Assembly (NCBI RefSeq): GCF_004571025.1
Contig: NZ_SPQT01000023.1
Coordinates: 1-64,000, forward strand
Length of the DNA: 64,000 nt
Direction of reading: 5' to 3'
DNA from: Bradyrhizobium niftali
Lineage (GTDB): Bacteria; Pseudomonadota; Alphaproteobacteria; Rhizobiales; Xanthobacteraceae
Part shown: positions 44,686-53,608 of the stretch, one piece after another
How positions within the stretch are numbered: the first letter of the stretch is position 1
Layout of the letters: each line of letters starts with the position of its first letter
Translations under genes and position numbers: made by a program
The notes under the pieces: generated by a model
What the model was told of the DNA's origin: nothing
What the model saw: only the letters and a program-made list of their open reading frames with translations
Databases searched by the model: none

Positions 44686-44994
44686 ATGCAGCGCACCGTT
44701 CTCCTCGCCATCTCGCTCGCTTTCGCCGCCGTGGTGGGTTCGGCATTTGCGGCGCCGATCAACTACAAGACGCCGGACGAGGTCGCCGCCTTCAAGCCCG
44801 GCCCCAATCTCGAGGTCGTACAGGGCAATTGCAGCGCCTGCCACTCGGCCGACTACGTCAACACGCAGCCGCCAATGAAGGACAAGAAAGGCTTCTGGCA
44901 AGCCGAGGTGACCAAGATGATCAAGGTCTATGGCGCACCGATCGACGATGCCGATGTCGGCAAGATCGTCGATTATCTGGCCACGACGTATTGA
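44686..44994 (+). CDS. sorB: c-type cytochrome subunit of sulfite dehydrogenase (SorB-like)
   Basis: 102 residues from ATG 44686 with gggga upstream (ATG 44680 is too close to it). Signal peptide MQRTVLLAISLAFAAVVGSA, cleavage near FAAP. The haem motif CSACH is at 49-53; Met in PPMKDKKGFW is the likely axial ligand. It fits SorB of the heterodimeric SorAB enzyme and follows sorA directly. Confidence 0.88.
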   Translation: MQRTVLLAISLAFAAVVGSAFAAPINYKTPDEVAAFKPGPNLEVVQGNCSACHSADYVNTQPPMKDKKGFWQAEVTKMIKVYGAPIDDADVGKIVDYLATTY

Positions 44995-45191
44995 CGGCGC
45001 GCAGGCCGATTGACCGCGAAACGGGCAAAATCGGCAAAAACGCCGCGAAGTTGAGCGGAATTCGGCAAAAGCCTGATGTGGTTTGAGCTACCAAGCCTGC
45101 CACATTCCGCGTATCCTGTTAGGACCGAACCGGCCGGTTGGCGGGGACTGGCGGTTCGAGATCTCGGAGGAAGACCCGCGGAGAAGTCGTG

Positions 45192-45392
45192 ATGGCTAAA
45201 GGTACGGTCAAGTGGTTCAACCCGACGAAGGGTTATGGATTTATCCAGCCTGCGTCGGGGGGCAAGGATGTGTTCGTGCATATCTCGGCGGTGCAGAAAG
45301 CCGGTCTGTCCACCCTCAACGAGGGACAGACGGTGGAATACGAAGAGATCGCAAACCGGGGCAAGACCTCCGCAGAAAACCTCAAAGTATAA
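45192..45392 (+). CDS. Cold-shock-domain protein (CspA family)
   Basis: 66 residues, one cold-shock domain: MAKGTVKWFNPTKGYGFIQP with RNP1-like KGYGFI and RNP2-like DVFVHIS, then EGQTVEYEEI. It binds single-stranded RNA/DNA as a chaperone. ATG 45192 with cggagaag upstream. The ~200 bp before it may include a long 5' leader, common for csp mRNAs, but I see no named element there. Confidence 0.95.
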   Translation: MAKGTVKWFNPTKGYGFIQPASGGKDVFVHISAVQKAGLSTLNEGQTVEYEEIANRGKTSAENLKV

Positions 45393-45411
45393 GCCCGCCA
45401 GCGTTTGCTGC

Positions 45412-45431
45412 CTCCCGGATCAATCCGGGAG
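45412..45431. terminator. Stem-loop after the cold-shock gene
   Basis: ctcccggat/atccgggag, a 9-bp perfect stem with a minimal loop, 20 bp after the stop. No T-run follows on the + strand (aaaaaaattt comes 9 bases later), so terminator activity is uncertain. Confidence 0.5.
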
Positions 45432-45564
45432 CCGGGCCAAAAAAATTTCAGAAGACGGCCAGTGCATTCGACGACAGGCGTTGCGATTGCACACGGAGAG
45501 CTATTTTTCCTTTGGAAGACCGCTTGTTCAACGCCACGGCAATGACAATCGCGACGGCACTTCG

Positions 45565-46026
45565 TCAGCCCACCGGCAACGGTGCGTCGCGCTTGATCTC
45601 CTCCATCACCGCGTAGGTCCGCGTCTCGCGCACGCCCGGCATCGACAGCAGGGTCTCGCCGAGGAAGCGCCGATACGCCGTCATGTCCGCAAGCCGCGCC
45701 TTCACAAGATAGTCGAAGCCGCCGGCAACCATATGACACTCCAGCACCTCAGGCGCGAGTTTCACCGCGCGCGCAAAGCGCTCGAAATTGTCGGGCGTGG
45801 TCTTGTCGAGCATCACCTCGACGAACACCAGAAGCCCGAGGCCAAGCCGGTGCGGATTGAGCCGCGCGCCATAGCCCTCGACGAAGCCCTCGCGCTGCAG
45901 GCGCTTCAGCCGCTCGCCGATCGACGTCGGCGACAAGCCGATGCGTTCGGCGAGCTCCACATTGGCGATTCGCCCATCCTCCTGCAGAATCGCGAGGATT
46001 CTCCGGTCGATCCGATCAAGTTCCAT
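45565..46026 (-). CDS. putR: Lrp/AsnC-family regulator of proline catabolism (PutR-like)
   Basis: 153 residues. HTH: LDRIDRRILAILQEDGRIAN and ELAERIGLSPTSIGERLKRL; the RAM ligand domain follows (GLLVFVEVMLDKTTPDNFER, VLECHMVAGGFDYLVKARLA). Divergent from putA, as in Agrobacterium, where PutR activates putA in response to proline. The gap has an AT-rich palindrome 13 bp from this start. Confidence 0.88.
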   Translation of the reverse strand: MELDRIDRRILAILQEDGRIANVELAERIGLSPTSIGERLKRLQREGFVEGYGARLNPHRLGLGLLVFVEVMLDKTTPDNFERFARAVKLAPEVLECHMVAGGFDYLVKARLADMTAYRRFLGETLLSMPGVRETRTYAVMEEIKRDAPLPVG

Positions 46027-46038
46027 ATTTTATCTTGC

Positions 46039-46048
46039 TATCATGATA
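46039..46048. promoter_or_regulatory. AT-rich palindrome in the putR-putA intergenic region
   Basis: tatcatgata is a perfect 10-base dyad within the most AT-rich part of the 114-bp gap. Lrp-type proteins bind such degenerate AT-rich dyads; it may serve both divergent promoters. Confidence 0.45.
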
Positions 46049-46140
46049 TCTGTCTTCATTTTCTAAGGCAAACAGGCTAACTTGTCTATCGAACTACGGT
46101 AACGTGGGCCTTATCCTGGATTTGAGCCACAGGACACGCC

Positions 46141-49140
46141 ATGCCGAACATCCCGCCTTCCTTCACCGCCCCCTACGCGCCCGATGATACAGAGATCGCC
46201 GCCCGCCTCCTGCCGGCGTCGCATCTGTCCCCGCCGCAGGAAGCGCGGATCGACCGCACCGCGACGCGGCTGATCGAGGCGATCCGCAAGCGCGACGACC
46301 GGCTCGGCGGGGTCGAGGACATGCTGCGGGAGTTCGCGCTCTCGACCAAGGAGGGCCTCGCACTGATGGTGCTGGCCGAGGCGCTGCTGCGCGTGCCGGA
46401 CGCGCGCACCGCCGACCAGTTCATCGAGGACAAGCTCGGCGAGGGCGACTTCATCCATCACGAGACCAAGTCCACCGCCTTCCTGGTCAACGCCTCGGCC
46501 TGGGCGCTCGGCCTGTCGGCGCGGGTGATCCAGCCCGGCGAGACGCCCGACGGCACCATCGGCCGGCTGGTGAAGCGGTTAGGGGCGCCGGCGGTGCGCA
46601 CCGCCACGCGCCAGGCGATGCGGCTGATGGGCAATCACTTCGTGCTGGGTGAGACCATCGAGCAGGCGCTGGAGCGGGGCAAGCCGCGCTCCGGCCAGAA
46701 GACGCGCTACTCCTTCGACATGCTCGGCGAAGGCGCGCGCACCGCGGCGGACGCCAGGCGCTATTTCGACGCCTATGCCAGCGCGATCGAGACCATCGGC
46801 AAGGCGGCCGGCAACCATCCCCTGCCCGACCGGCCCGGCATCTCCGTCAAGCTCTCGGCACTGCATCCGCGCTTCGAGGTGATCAGCCACGCGCGCGTGA
46901 TGGCCGAGCTGGTGCCGCAGCTGCTCGATCTGGCGCAGCGCGCCAAGGCCCATGATCTCAACTTCACCGTCGACGCCGAGGAAGCGGACCGGCTGGAGCT
47001 GTCGCTCGACGTGATCGCGGCAACGCTGGCCGATCCCTCGCTTGCAGGCTGGGACGGTTTTGGCCTCGCCATCCAGGCCTATCAGAAGCGCGCCAGTGCG
47101 GTGATCGACTATGTCGACGCGCTGGCGCGGGCGCATGACCGCAAGCTGATGGTGCGGCTGGTCAAGGGCGCCTATTGGGACACCGAGATCAAGCGCGCGC
47201 AGGAGCGCGGGCTCGACGGCTACCCCGTGTTCACGCGCAAGGCGATGACGGACCTGAACTACGTCGCCTGCGCCTCGAAGCTGCTCGGCTTGCGGCCGCG
47301 CATCTTCCCGCAATTCGCCACCCACAATGCGCTGACGGTCGCGACCGTGCTGGAGATGGCCGGGGACGGCGGCGGCTTCGAATTCCAGCGCCTGCACGGC
47401 ATGGGCGAGGCGCTCTACGAGCAGCTCGCCAAGGACCACCCTGACATCGCCTACCGCACCTATGCTCCGGTCGGCAGCCATCGCGACCTGCTCGCCTATC
47501 TGGTGCGGCGGCTGCTGGAGAACGGCGCCAACTCCTCCTTCGTGGCGCAGGCCGCCGACTATCGCGTCCCGGTCCCGGCGCTGTTGCAGCGTCCGGCGGA
47601 TGCCATCGTCCGGCCGCAAGCGGCGGCCCATCCCAGGATTCCGCTCCCCTGCGATCTGTTCGCGCCGGAGCGGCGCAATTCGCGCGGCGTCGAATTCGGC
47701 GCACGCACCGCGCTCGACCAGCTACTGACGGACGTCAAGGCCGCGGCAGCCGATCCGAAGCCGATCGCCGATGCAACGCCGAACCAGGCCAACGCAGCGG
47801 TGGCCGGCGCCCGTACGGGTTTTGCGGCCTGGAGCCGGACGCCGGCCGGCACGCGCGCGGCAGCACTGGAGCAGGCCGCCTATCTGCTGGAGAGCCGCAG
47901 CGCCCGTTTCATCGCGCTGCTCCAGCGCGAGGGCGGCAAGACGCTCGACGATGCGCTGTCGGAGTTGCGCGAAGCCGCCGACTTCTGCCGCTACTATGCC
48001 GCGCAGGGCCGCAAGCTGTTCGGCAGCGAGACGGCGATGCCGGGCCCGACCGGCGAGAGCAACGCGCTCGCCATGCGCGGCCGCGGCGTCTTCGTCGCGA
48101 TCTCGCCGTGGAATTTTCCGCTGGCGATCTTCCTCGGCCAGGTCACGGCAGCGCTGATGGCGGGCAACAGCGTCGTCGCAAAACCCGCCGAGCAGACGCC
48201 GCGCATCGCCCGCGAGGCCGTAGCCCTGCTGCACGAGGCCGGCATTCCCAAGAGCGCCCTGCATCTCGTCACCGGCGACGGCCGCATCGGCGCCGTGCTC
48301 ACCGCGCACCCCGATATCGCCGGAATCGTCTTCACCGGCTCGACCGAGGTCGCCCGCAGCATCAACCGGACGCTCGCGGCCAAGGACGGGCCGATCGTGC
48401 CGCTGATCGCGGAGACCGGCGGCATCAATGCGATGATCGCCGATGCCACCGCGCTGCCGGAGCAGGTCGCCGACGACGTCGTGACCTCGGCGTTTCGTTC
48501 CGCCGGCCAGCGCTGCTCGGCGCTGCGGCTCCTGTTCGTGCAGGAGGACGTCGCCGACCGCATGATCGAGATGATCGCGGGCGCCGCGCGCGAATTGAAG
48601 ATCGGCGATCCCTCCGATGTCGCAACCCATGTCGGGCCGGTGATCGACCTCGAGGCCAAGCAGCGCCTCGAGGCGCATATCGCGCGGATGAAGACCGAGG
48701 CGCGGCTGCACTTTGCCGGCCCCGCGCCCGAGGGCTGCTTCGTCGCGCCGCACATCTTCGAGCTCAAGGAGGCCGGCCAGCTCACCGAGGAAGTGTTCGG
48801 CCCGATCCTGCATGTCGTTCGCTATCGCGCCGAGAACCTCGAACGCGTGTTGCAGGCGATCGAGCGCACCGGCTACGGGCTCACGCTCGGCGTCCACTCC
48901 CGCATCGACGACAGCATCGAGGCGATCATCGACCGCGTCCAGGTCGGCAACATCTACGTCAACCGCAACATGATCGGCGCCGTGGTCGGCGTGCAGCCGT
49001 TCGGCGGCAACGGCCTGTCCGGAACCGGCCCGAAGGCCGGCGGCCCGCACTACCTCGCGCGCTTCGCCACCGAGCAGACCGTGACGATCAACACCGCGGC
49101 GGCCGGCGGCAACGCTGCCTTGCTCGCAGGGGAGGAGTGA
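46141..49140 (+). CDS. putA: Bifunctional proline dehydrogenase / P5C dehydrogenase
   Basis: 999 residues, which I recall as the exact length of the structurally studied Bradyrhizobium japonicum 'minimalist' PutA. It has no N-terminal ribbon-helix-helix domain, so it does not autoregulate. Proline dehydrogenase barrel: about 85-480 (SVKLSALHPRFE, MVRLVKGAYWDTEIKRAQER, QFATHNALTVATVL, FEFQRLHGMGEALYEQL). Aldehyde dehydrogenase part from about 520 (VAISPWNFPLAIFLGQVTAA) with IAETGGINAM and catalytic Cys792 in SAGQRCSALRLLF. It oxidises proline to glutamate with substrate channelling. PutR-like gene divergent. Confidence 0.97.
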   Translation: MPNIPPSFTAPYAPDDTEIAARLLPASHLSPPQEARIDRTATRLIEAIRKRDDRLGGVEDMLREFALSTKEGLALMVLAEALLRVPDARTADQFIEDKLGEGDFIHHETKSTAFLVNASAWALGLSARVIQPGETPDGTIGRLVKRLGAPAVRTATRQAMRLMGNHFVLGETIEQALERGKPRSGQKTRYSFDMLGEGARTAADARRYFDAYASAIETIGKAAGNHPLPDRPGISVKLSALHPRFEVISHARVMAELVPQLLDLAQRAKAHDLNFTVDAEEADRLELSLDVIAATLADPSLAGWDGFGLAIQAYQKRASAVIDYVDALARAHDRKLMVRLVKGAYWDTEIKRAQERGLDGYPVFTRKAMTDLNYVACASKLLGLRPRIFPQFATHNALTVATVLEMAGDGGGFEFQRLHGMGEALYEQLAKDHPDIAYRTYAPVGSHRDLLAYLVRRLLENGANSSFVAQAADYRVPVPALLQRPADAIVRPQAAAHPRIPLPCDLFAPERRNSRGVEFGARTALDQLLTDVKAAAADPKPIADATPNQANAAVAGARTGFAAWSRTPAGTRAAALEQAAYLLESRSARFIALLQREGGKTLDDALSELREAADFCRYYAAQGRKLFGSETAMPGPTGESNALAMRGRGVFVAISPWNFPLAIFLGQVTAALMAGNSVVAKPAEQTPRIAREAVALLHEAGIPKSALHLVTGDGRIGAVLTAHPDIAGIVFTGSTEVARSINRTLAAKDGPIVPLIAETGGINAMIADATALPEQVADDVVTSAFRSAGQRCSALRLLFVQEDVADRMIEMIAGAARELKIGDPSDVATHVGPVIDLEAKQRLEAHIARMKTEARLHFAGPAPEGCFVAPHIFELKEAGQLTEEVFGPILHVVRYRAENLERVLQAIERTGYGLTLGVHSRIDDSIEAIIDRVQVGNIYVNRNMIGAVVGVQPFGGNGLSGTGPKAGGPHYLARFATEQTVTINTAAAGGNAALLAGEE

Positions 49141-49251
49141 GGCCAGCGAGGAGCGTTGCATCCCGCCAAAACATCGGTCTAATGCTCCCATGATGTGGCC
49201 GCGCTAATTCCAGCACGCGGGAAACAACAAGAGCGAGGGAGCAACGCCGCG

Positions 49252-50457
49252 ATGGAAAAAGGCATTTTTGCAGGGCTCAAGGTTCTGGACTGCGCGAGCT
49301 TCATCGCAGCGCCCGCGGCCGCGACCGTGCTGTCGGATTTCGGCGCCGACGTCATCAAGATCGAGCCGCCCGGCGCCGGCGACCCCTACCGCAATCTGCC
49401 GAACATACCGGGCTATCCCACTGGGAAGCATAATTTCGCCTGGCTGCTGGAGGCCCGCAACAAGAAGAGCATCGCGCTCGACCTCTCCAAGCCGGAGGCG
49501 CAGGCCGTGCTCTACAAGCTCGTCGAAGAGGCCGACGTCTTCATCACCAACATGCCGCCGCCGGTGCGCGCCAAGCTCGGCATCACCTATGACCACCTCG
49601 CCCATCTCAACGACCGGCTGATCTACGCCTCCTTCACCGGCTATGGCGAAAAGGGCGAAGAGGCCAACAAGCCCGGCTTCGACAGCAATGCCTATTGGGC
49701 GCGCTCCGGCCTGATGGACCTCGTCCGCGCCGACACCGACACCACGCCGGCGCGCTCGGTCGCCGGTATGGGCGACCACCCCTGCGCCATGGCGTTGTAC
49801 AGCGCGATCGTCACCGCGCTCTATCAGCGCGAGAAGACCGGCAAGGGCTCGCATGTCGCCTCCAATCTGATGGCGAACGGGGTGTGGGCCGCGGGCACGC
49901 TGGCGCAGGCAAAACTGTGCGGCTCCAAGTTCGCCGAGAGGCGGCCGCGCGAACGCGCGCTGAACGCCGTGGCCAACCACTACCAGTGCAAGGACGGCCG
50001 CTGGTTGATCCTGTCGCTGCTGAGCGAGGAGAAGCAGTTTCCGATACTGGCCAGATGCCTGGGACGCGAGGACCTGATTGACGATCCGCGTTTCGCCACC
50101 AAGGCCGACCGTCACGCCCGTTCGGTCGAACTGATCAAGGTTTTTGACGAGACCTTCGCCACCAGGGATCTTGCCGAATGGCGCAAGATTCTCGACGGCA
50201 ACGGCCTCGTGTTCGGCATCGTCGGCATTCTCGACGACATCCCGAACGACAAGCAGATGCTGGACAACGAGGTGCTGGTGCCGTTCGAGAACGACACCAT
50301 GCTCACCATCTCCAGCCCGATCTGGGTCGACGGCGCCAAGAAGGTGCAGCCGCGCAAGCCGCCCGGCGTCGGCGAGCACAGTGACGAGATCTTGCGCGGA
50401 GCGGGATACGACGAGGCCGCGATCAAGCAGCTACGGGGCTCGGGAGCGGTGGGGTAA
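49252..50457 (+). CDS. Class III CoA-transferase (CaiB/BaiF family)
   Basis: 401 residues from ATG 49252 (gagggag upstream). GLKVLDCASFIAAPAAATVL and GADVIKIEPPGAGD form the N-terminal fold; the catalytic Asp144 is in NKPGFDSNAYWARSGL. The substrate acid is unknown. It is downstream of putA on the same strand by 111 bp but has no evident link to proline; it may have its own promoter. It is clearly different in detail from the CoA-transferase at 29965. Confidence 0.9.
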   Translation: MEKGIFAGLKVLDCASFIAAPAAATVLSDFGADVIKIEPPGAGDPYRNLPNIPGYPTGKHNFAWLLEARNKKSIALDLSKPEAQAVLYKLVEEADVFITNMPPPVRAKLGITYDHLAHLNDRLIYASFTGYGEKGEEANKPGFDSNAYWARSGLMDLVRADTDTTPARSVAGMGDHPCAMALYSAIVTALYQREKTGKGSHVASNLMANGVWAAGTLAQAKLCGSKFAERRPRERALNAVANHYQCKDGRWLILSLLSEEKQFPILARCLGREDLIDDPRFATKADRHARSVELIKVFDETFATRDLAEWRKILDGNGLVFGIVGILDDIPNDKQMLDNEVLVPFENDTMLTISSPIWVDGAKKVQPRKPPGVGEHSDEILRGAGYDEAAIKQLRGSGAVG

Positions 50458-50510
50458 GAGGCGCGCCAGCGCTCAACGCCGCTGTGGAGATAGCTCGCCC
50501 CCACAAACTC

Positions 50511-50630
50511 CGTCATTGCGAGCCAACGCTCTGGGCCGTCATGGCCGGGCTTGTCCCGGCCATCCACGATCTTGAGCCGCGGAAACCAGAACGTGGATGC
50601 CCGGGCCATCCAAATCGCTCTGGCTTGCGC
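50511..50630. repeat. Composite intergenic repeat (half type A fused to a type H-like palindrome)
   Basis: It begins cgtcattgcgagc like type A, then switches to gtcatggccgggcttgtccc ... ggccatccac / gtggatgcccgggccatcc, like the element at 61842-61963. It looks like one repeat inserted into another. Confidence 0.65.
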
Positions 50631-50635
50631 ACGCG

Positions 50636-52171
50636 CTAACGCGTCTTGATGAAGCACATGCCGATGCGGCGCGAGGCCGCGGCGGCCTGACAGGTCAACC
50701 CTTTGGCACAGCTCCACGACGTAAAACTCTTGTCGGGCGTTCCCGATCCCGCATTTTGCAGGGAACAATGCGCGCCCCAGCCGTCCTGATATTCGGTGCC
50801 GGCCAGCTCCTGGCTGCCGCGGGCCTGCGACCGGCTGGCAAATCCACGTGAGAAATCAGGGCGCTGTCCGGCCGCGAACGCGGTCAGGATGTCGCGGCGG
50901 CGAAGCTGGTCGCCGAGGAAATGCGGCGAGGCCGGCACGATGGTGGAATTGGACGGCTTGTCCGCCAGCCAGTCCACGCCCGGAAAATGGAAGCCGCCGA
51001 TGCCGCGGGTCTGGTGACAGCCGGCGCAGGTGACGTCGTTGAGACGGCGCTGGAAGCCTGCGACCGAACGGATGTTCTGCATGTCACCGCGCGCGGCCGC
51101 TTGCTTCAACGCGCCGACCACGTCGCTGTCGCTGAAAACGGGATCGCTGTTGCCCTCCCCTTGCATCATGCCGAACTCCGGCTGCAACGCGGACGCATCG
51201 AGGCCCGCGGGTGTCGGCACGACCGCGGCCTTGGCCAGGAATTTCTCGGGGATCAGCACCGTGCCGCGATCGAATTCGCGCAGATGGTCGGGCGCGAGCA
51301 GCCACGCCTTGAAGTCTCGCCGGAGATCGTTGTCCGCAAAAATCCGGTCGCGGTCGATCTGGTTCTCCAGCGTCGATTCCTCGAACGTCTTCGTCGCGGC
51401 ATCATACTTGAACACCTTCAGCAAATAGTCCGAGCGGAAGTCGTGCAGCGCCGATTTCGGCGCGATGGAGACCTGGATGTTGGTCTCGATGCGATCGAGC
51501 ATGGCATCGTAAGGATGGAAGCCGCCGCCGATCAGCCCCTGCCAGTCGCCATTGTCGAGCCAGCGCCGCGCGACCTCGGCGCAGGTGACCGGCTTGCCGT
51601 TCGAAGCAATCTGGCGGGCATCGCGCGCCTTCATCACCAGATTGAACGTCATCGGCAGGCGCGTCGCCGTCTTGCTCCCATCCGGTCCGGCGTCGAAACG
51701 GGTCAGCCGATAGATTAAGCGGATCTCGCCGCAGGACTCCTCCGCCACATAGGCGCGGTCCATGCGGTTGACGATGCCGGCCAGCACGAAACGCGTGTTG
51801 GGGGATTTCAGCGTGGCGCGATCGAACAGCTGTACGTCAAAACTTTCGCCGACGCCGATGGTCTCGCTCGGCCATGCCGCCTTGTGTCCTGCGATGTAGC
51901 GATCGAACTCCGCATCGATTGCCGGCGGAATTGGCGCAAGCTGCGGCATCGAGGAGAACAGCAGATCGCTCGTGAGCGGAAAATCCGCGTTCCGCTGCGG
52001 CCACACCAGGCGCGAGATGGTGAGCGCATCGTTCTGGTCGAGCTTGCGCAGGACATCGGGATCGGTGATGGCGGTGCCGCGCGTGAGCTGTGCATTCTCC
52101 GCTGCCGGCAGCGACATGGCGCCCCCCAAAAGCACGACGACAGCAAGGAGAATTCGCAACGCGCGGTTCAT
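50636..52171 (-). CDS. Exported protein with a C-terminal CXXCH haem-binding motif
   Basis: 511 residues. Signal peptide MNRALRILLAVVVLLGGAMS, cleavage near SLPAAE. The 350-residue middle domain (RFVLAGIVNRMDRAYVAEES, EIRLIYRLTRFDAG, PMTFNLVMKARDA) is not one I recognise. CAGCH at 382-386 in LNDVTCAGCHQTRGIGGFHF probably binds one covalent haem c, followed by HFLGDQLRRRDILTAFAAGQ and a Cys-containing tail (HCSLQNAG..WSCAKGLTCQ..MCFIKTR) that may form disulfides. Periplasmic redox or haem-dependent role suspected; not a standard cytochrome length. Confidence 0.75.
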   Translation of the reverse strand: MNRALRILLAVVVLLGGAMSLPAAENAQLTRGTAITDPDVLRKLDQNDALTISRLVWPQRNADFPLTSDLLFSSMPQLAPIPPAIDAEFDRYIAGHKAAWPSETIGVGESFDVQLFDRATLKSPNTRFVLAGIVNRMDRAYVAEESCGEIRLIYRLTRFDAGPDGSKTATRLPMTFNLVMKARDARQIASNGKPVTCAEVARRWLDNGDWQGLIGGGFHPYDAMLDRIETNIQVSIAPKSALHDFRSDYLLKVFKYDAATKTFEESTLENQIDRDRIFADNDLRRDFKAWLLAPDHLREFDRGTVLIPEKFLAKAAVVPTPAGLDASALQPEFGMMQGEGNSDPVFSDSDVVGALKQAAARGDMQNIRSVAGFQRRLNDVTCAGCHQTRGIGGFHFPGVDWLADKPSNSTIVPASPHFLGDQLRRRDILTAFAAGQRPDFSRGFASRSQARGSQELAGTEYQDGWGAHCSLQNAGSGTPDKSFTSWSCAKGLTCQAAAASRRIGMCFIKTR

Positions 52172-52205
52172 GCCTTCAGTAACACCGCGCGGGGACGCCT
52201 ATTCA

Positions 52206-52240
52206 AGCAAAAAGGCGCTTCACATGGTGGTGAAGCGCCT
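52206..52240 (-). terminator. Intrinsic terminator for the reverse-strand gene at 52265
   Basis: aggcgcttcac (52213-52223) and gtgaagcgcct (52230-52240) form a perfect 11-bp stem with a 6-base loop. Read on the reverse strand, the stem is followed by tttttgcttgaat, a proper U-tract. It starts 24 bp after the stop. Confidence 0.88.
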
Positions 52241-52264
52241 CTTCGAAAGTCGAATGCCGACGGC

Positions 52265-53248
52265 TTAGCGCGCGACGATCAGGCCCTTGCTGGTGACGAC
52301 CACCCAGCGGCCGTCCTGGCGGCGGATCGCATCGACGCGGCCGACGCCGGGAATGGGATCGCCGGCATAGACCTCGTAGAGGCCTCCGCGGCCCTCGATC
52401 AGCGCACCGCCGTTCGAGACGTCACGCAGGACCCAGCCGTCGATCGTCGGGAGCCGGCCGACCTCGGTCCTGGGCGCGGCGGGTACCGGAGCCGGTGCGG
52501 CGGCCGCGGTCGCAACCTGGGTCGGCGCGATCGAGCCGGTGGTTTCCCTGGCGGGCGCCGCGGCTGCGGCCTGCGCGGGGGCGGCGGGCGGCGTCGCACG
52601 GAGCTTGTCCACAGTCTCTGACAGTTTTGCGATCCTGGCCATCGGCTCGGCCTGCGCCTTCTCGAGCTTGTCGAGGCGGTCGTTGGCCCGGTTGAACTGG
52701 CTGAGACCGGTCTTGGAGGTGTGCTCGACATTCGCCTTGAGCGCGACGACGTCGGCATCGATCCGCGCGACGGAGGCATCCAGGGCGCTGGTGTCGGCGA
52801 CCTGCGCCGGCGCCGGCGCCGGCGCGGCAAAGTGCATCATGCCGGCAGTTGCAAGCGCACCGCTGATCGCACCGACGCTGGCGGCAATCGCCACCACTGC
52901 GACCATCGCCGACAGACGGCGCTTGCCGCCGGCCTCGCGCGGCTCGTCCGCCTTCACGTGCGGGGCGAAATCTTCGCGGTCCCAGGACCGGTCGGAGGGG
53001 GCCATCACGATGAGCTTGCCGGGCTTCGGCTCGGGCTTGCTCTCGGTCTTCGGCTCAACCTTGGCCTCGAACTTCGGCACCTCGATCCGCGGCGGCTCGA
53101 TCTTGACCGGATCGGGCTTGGGCGGCGCCTCATGGTCGGGGGCGATCGAGGGCGCCTCGATCCCGGCAGCTTCGACGGCCTGCGGCGCGGTCGCAGCTTC
53201 GACGACGCTCGTGTCTTGGGCAGCCTGCTCAGCCATTGGTTCGCTCAC
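52265..53248 (-). CDS. Single-pass membrane protein with low-complexity and coiled-coil regions
   Basis: 327 residues. Residues 1-100 are Pro/Glu/Ala/Lys-rich and probably disordered (cytoplasmic). One TM helix follows at about 112-138 (LSAMVAVVAIAASVGAISGA). Residues 150-215 form a probable coiled coil (VARIDADVVALKANVEH, FNRANDRLDKLEKAQ). After an Ala/Pro linker a small C-terminal domain ends LYEVYAGDPIPGVGRVDAIR, WVVVTSKGLIVAR, reminiscent of pilus/type IV-like 'GDxIPGVG' periplasmic domains. GTG 53248 has ggag upstream; ATG 53236 is an alternative. Function unknown. Confidence 0.68.
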   Translation of the reverse strand: MSEPMAEQAAQDTSVVEAATAPQAVEAAGIEAPSIAPDHEAPPKPDPVKIEPPRIEVPKFEAKVEPKTESKPEPKPGKLIVMAPSDRSWDREDFAPHVKADEPREAGGKRRLSAMVAVVAIAASVGAISGALATAGMMHFAAPAPAPAQVADTSALDASVARIDADVVALKANVEHTSKTGLSQFNRANDRLDKLEKAQAEPMARIAKLSETVDKLRATPPAAPAQAAAAAPARETTGSIAPTQVATAAAAPAPVPAAPRTEVGRLPTIDGWVLRDVSNGGALIEGRGGLYEVYAGDPIPGVGRVDAIRRQDGRWVVVTSKGLIVAR

Positions 53249-53469
53249 GGCTCAAATACTCCACGCTGGATTGACCTTTTGGTAACTTTCATTGCTTGCG
53301 AAATCCTTACCTTCGGACCCGCTTACCGAAATTTTAGGAAGTCATCAGGGGCCGAATTGGGCCGGGAAAGTGGAACCGGTGTGGCGGGCGTGAAACAATT
53401 TGTAATCGGGGGAAGATGAACGGCCGCGCAACAGCCGAGCCGTCGAGAGTTGGCGCGCGATCTCAACCT

Positions 53470-53585
53470 CGTCATTGCGAGCGCAGCGAAGCAATCCAGA
53501 CTGCCACGGCGGAAAGACCCTGGATTGCTTCGCGGTGCCTGTCATCGGGCCGCGCTTTGCGCAGACCCGTTGGCTCGCAATGACG
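53470..53585. repeat. Palindromic intergenic repeat, type A with an internal insertion
   Basis: It starts cgtcattgcgagcgcagcga with the inner pair gcaatccag/ctggattgc and ends ggctcgcaatgacgg, but about 45 extra bases (gtgcctgtcatcgggccgcg...) interrupt the right arm. Confidence 0.8.
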
Positions 53586-53608
53586 GAGTGCGAGTTACTG
53601 CCCGTCCG

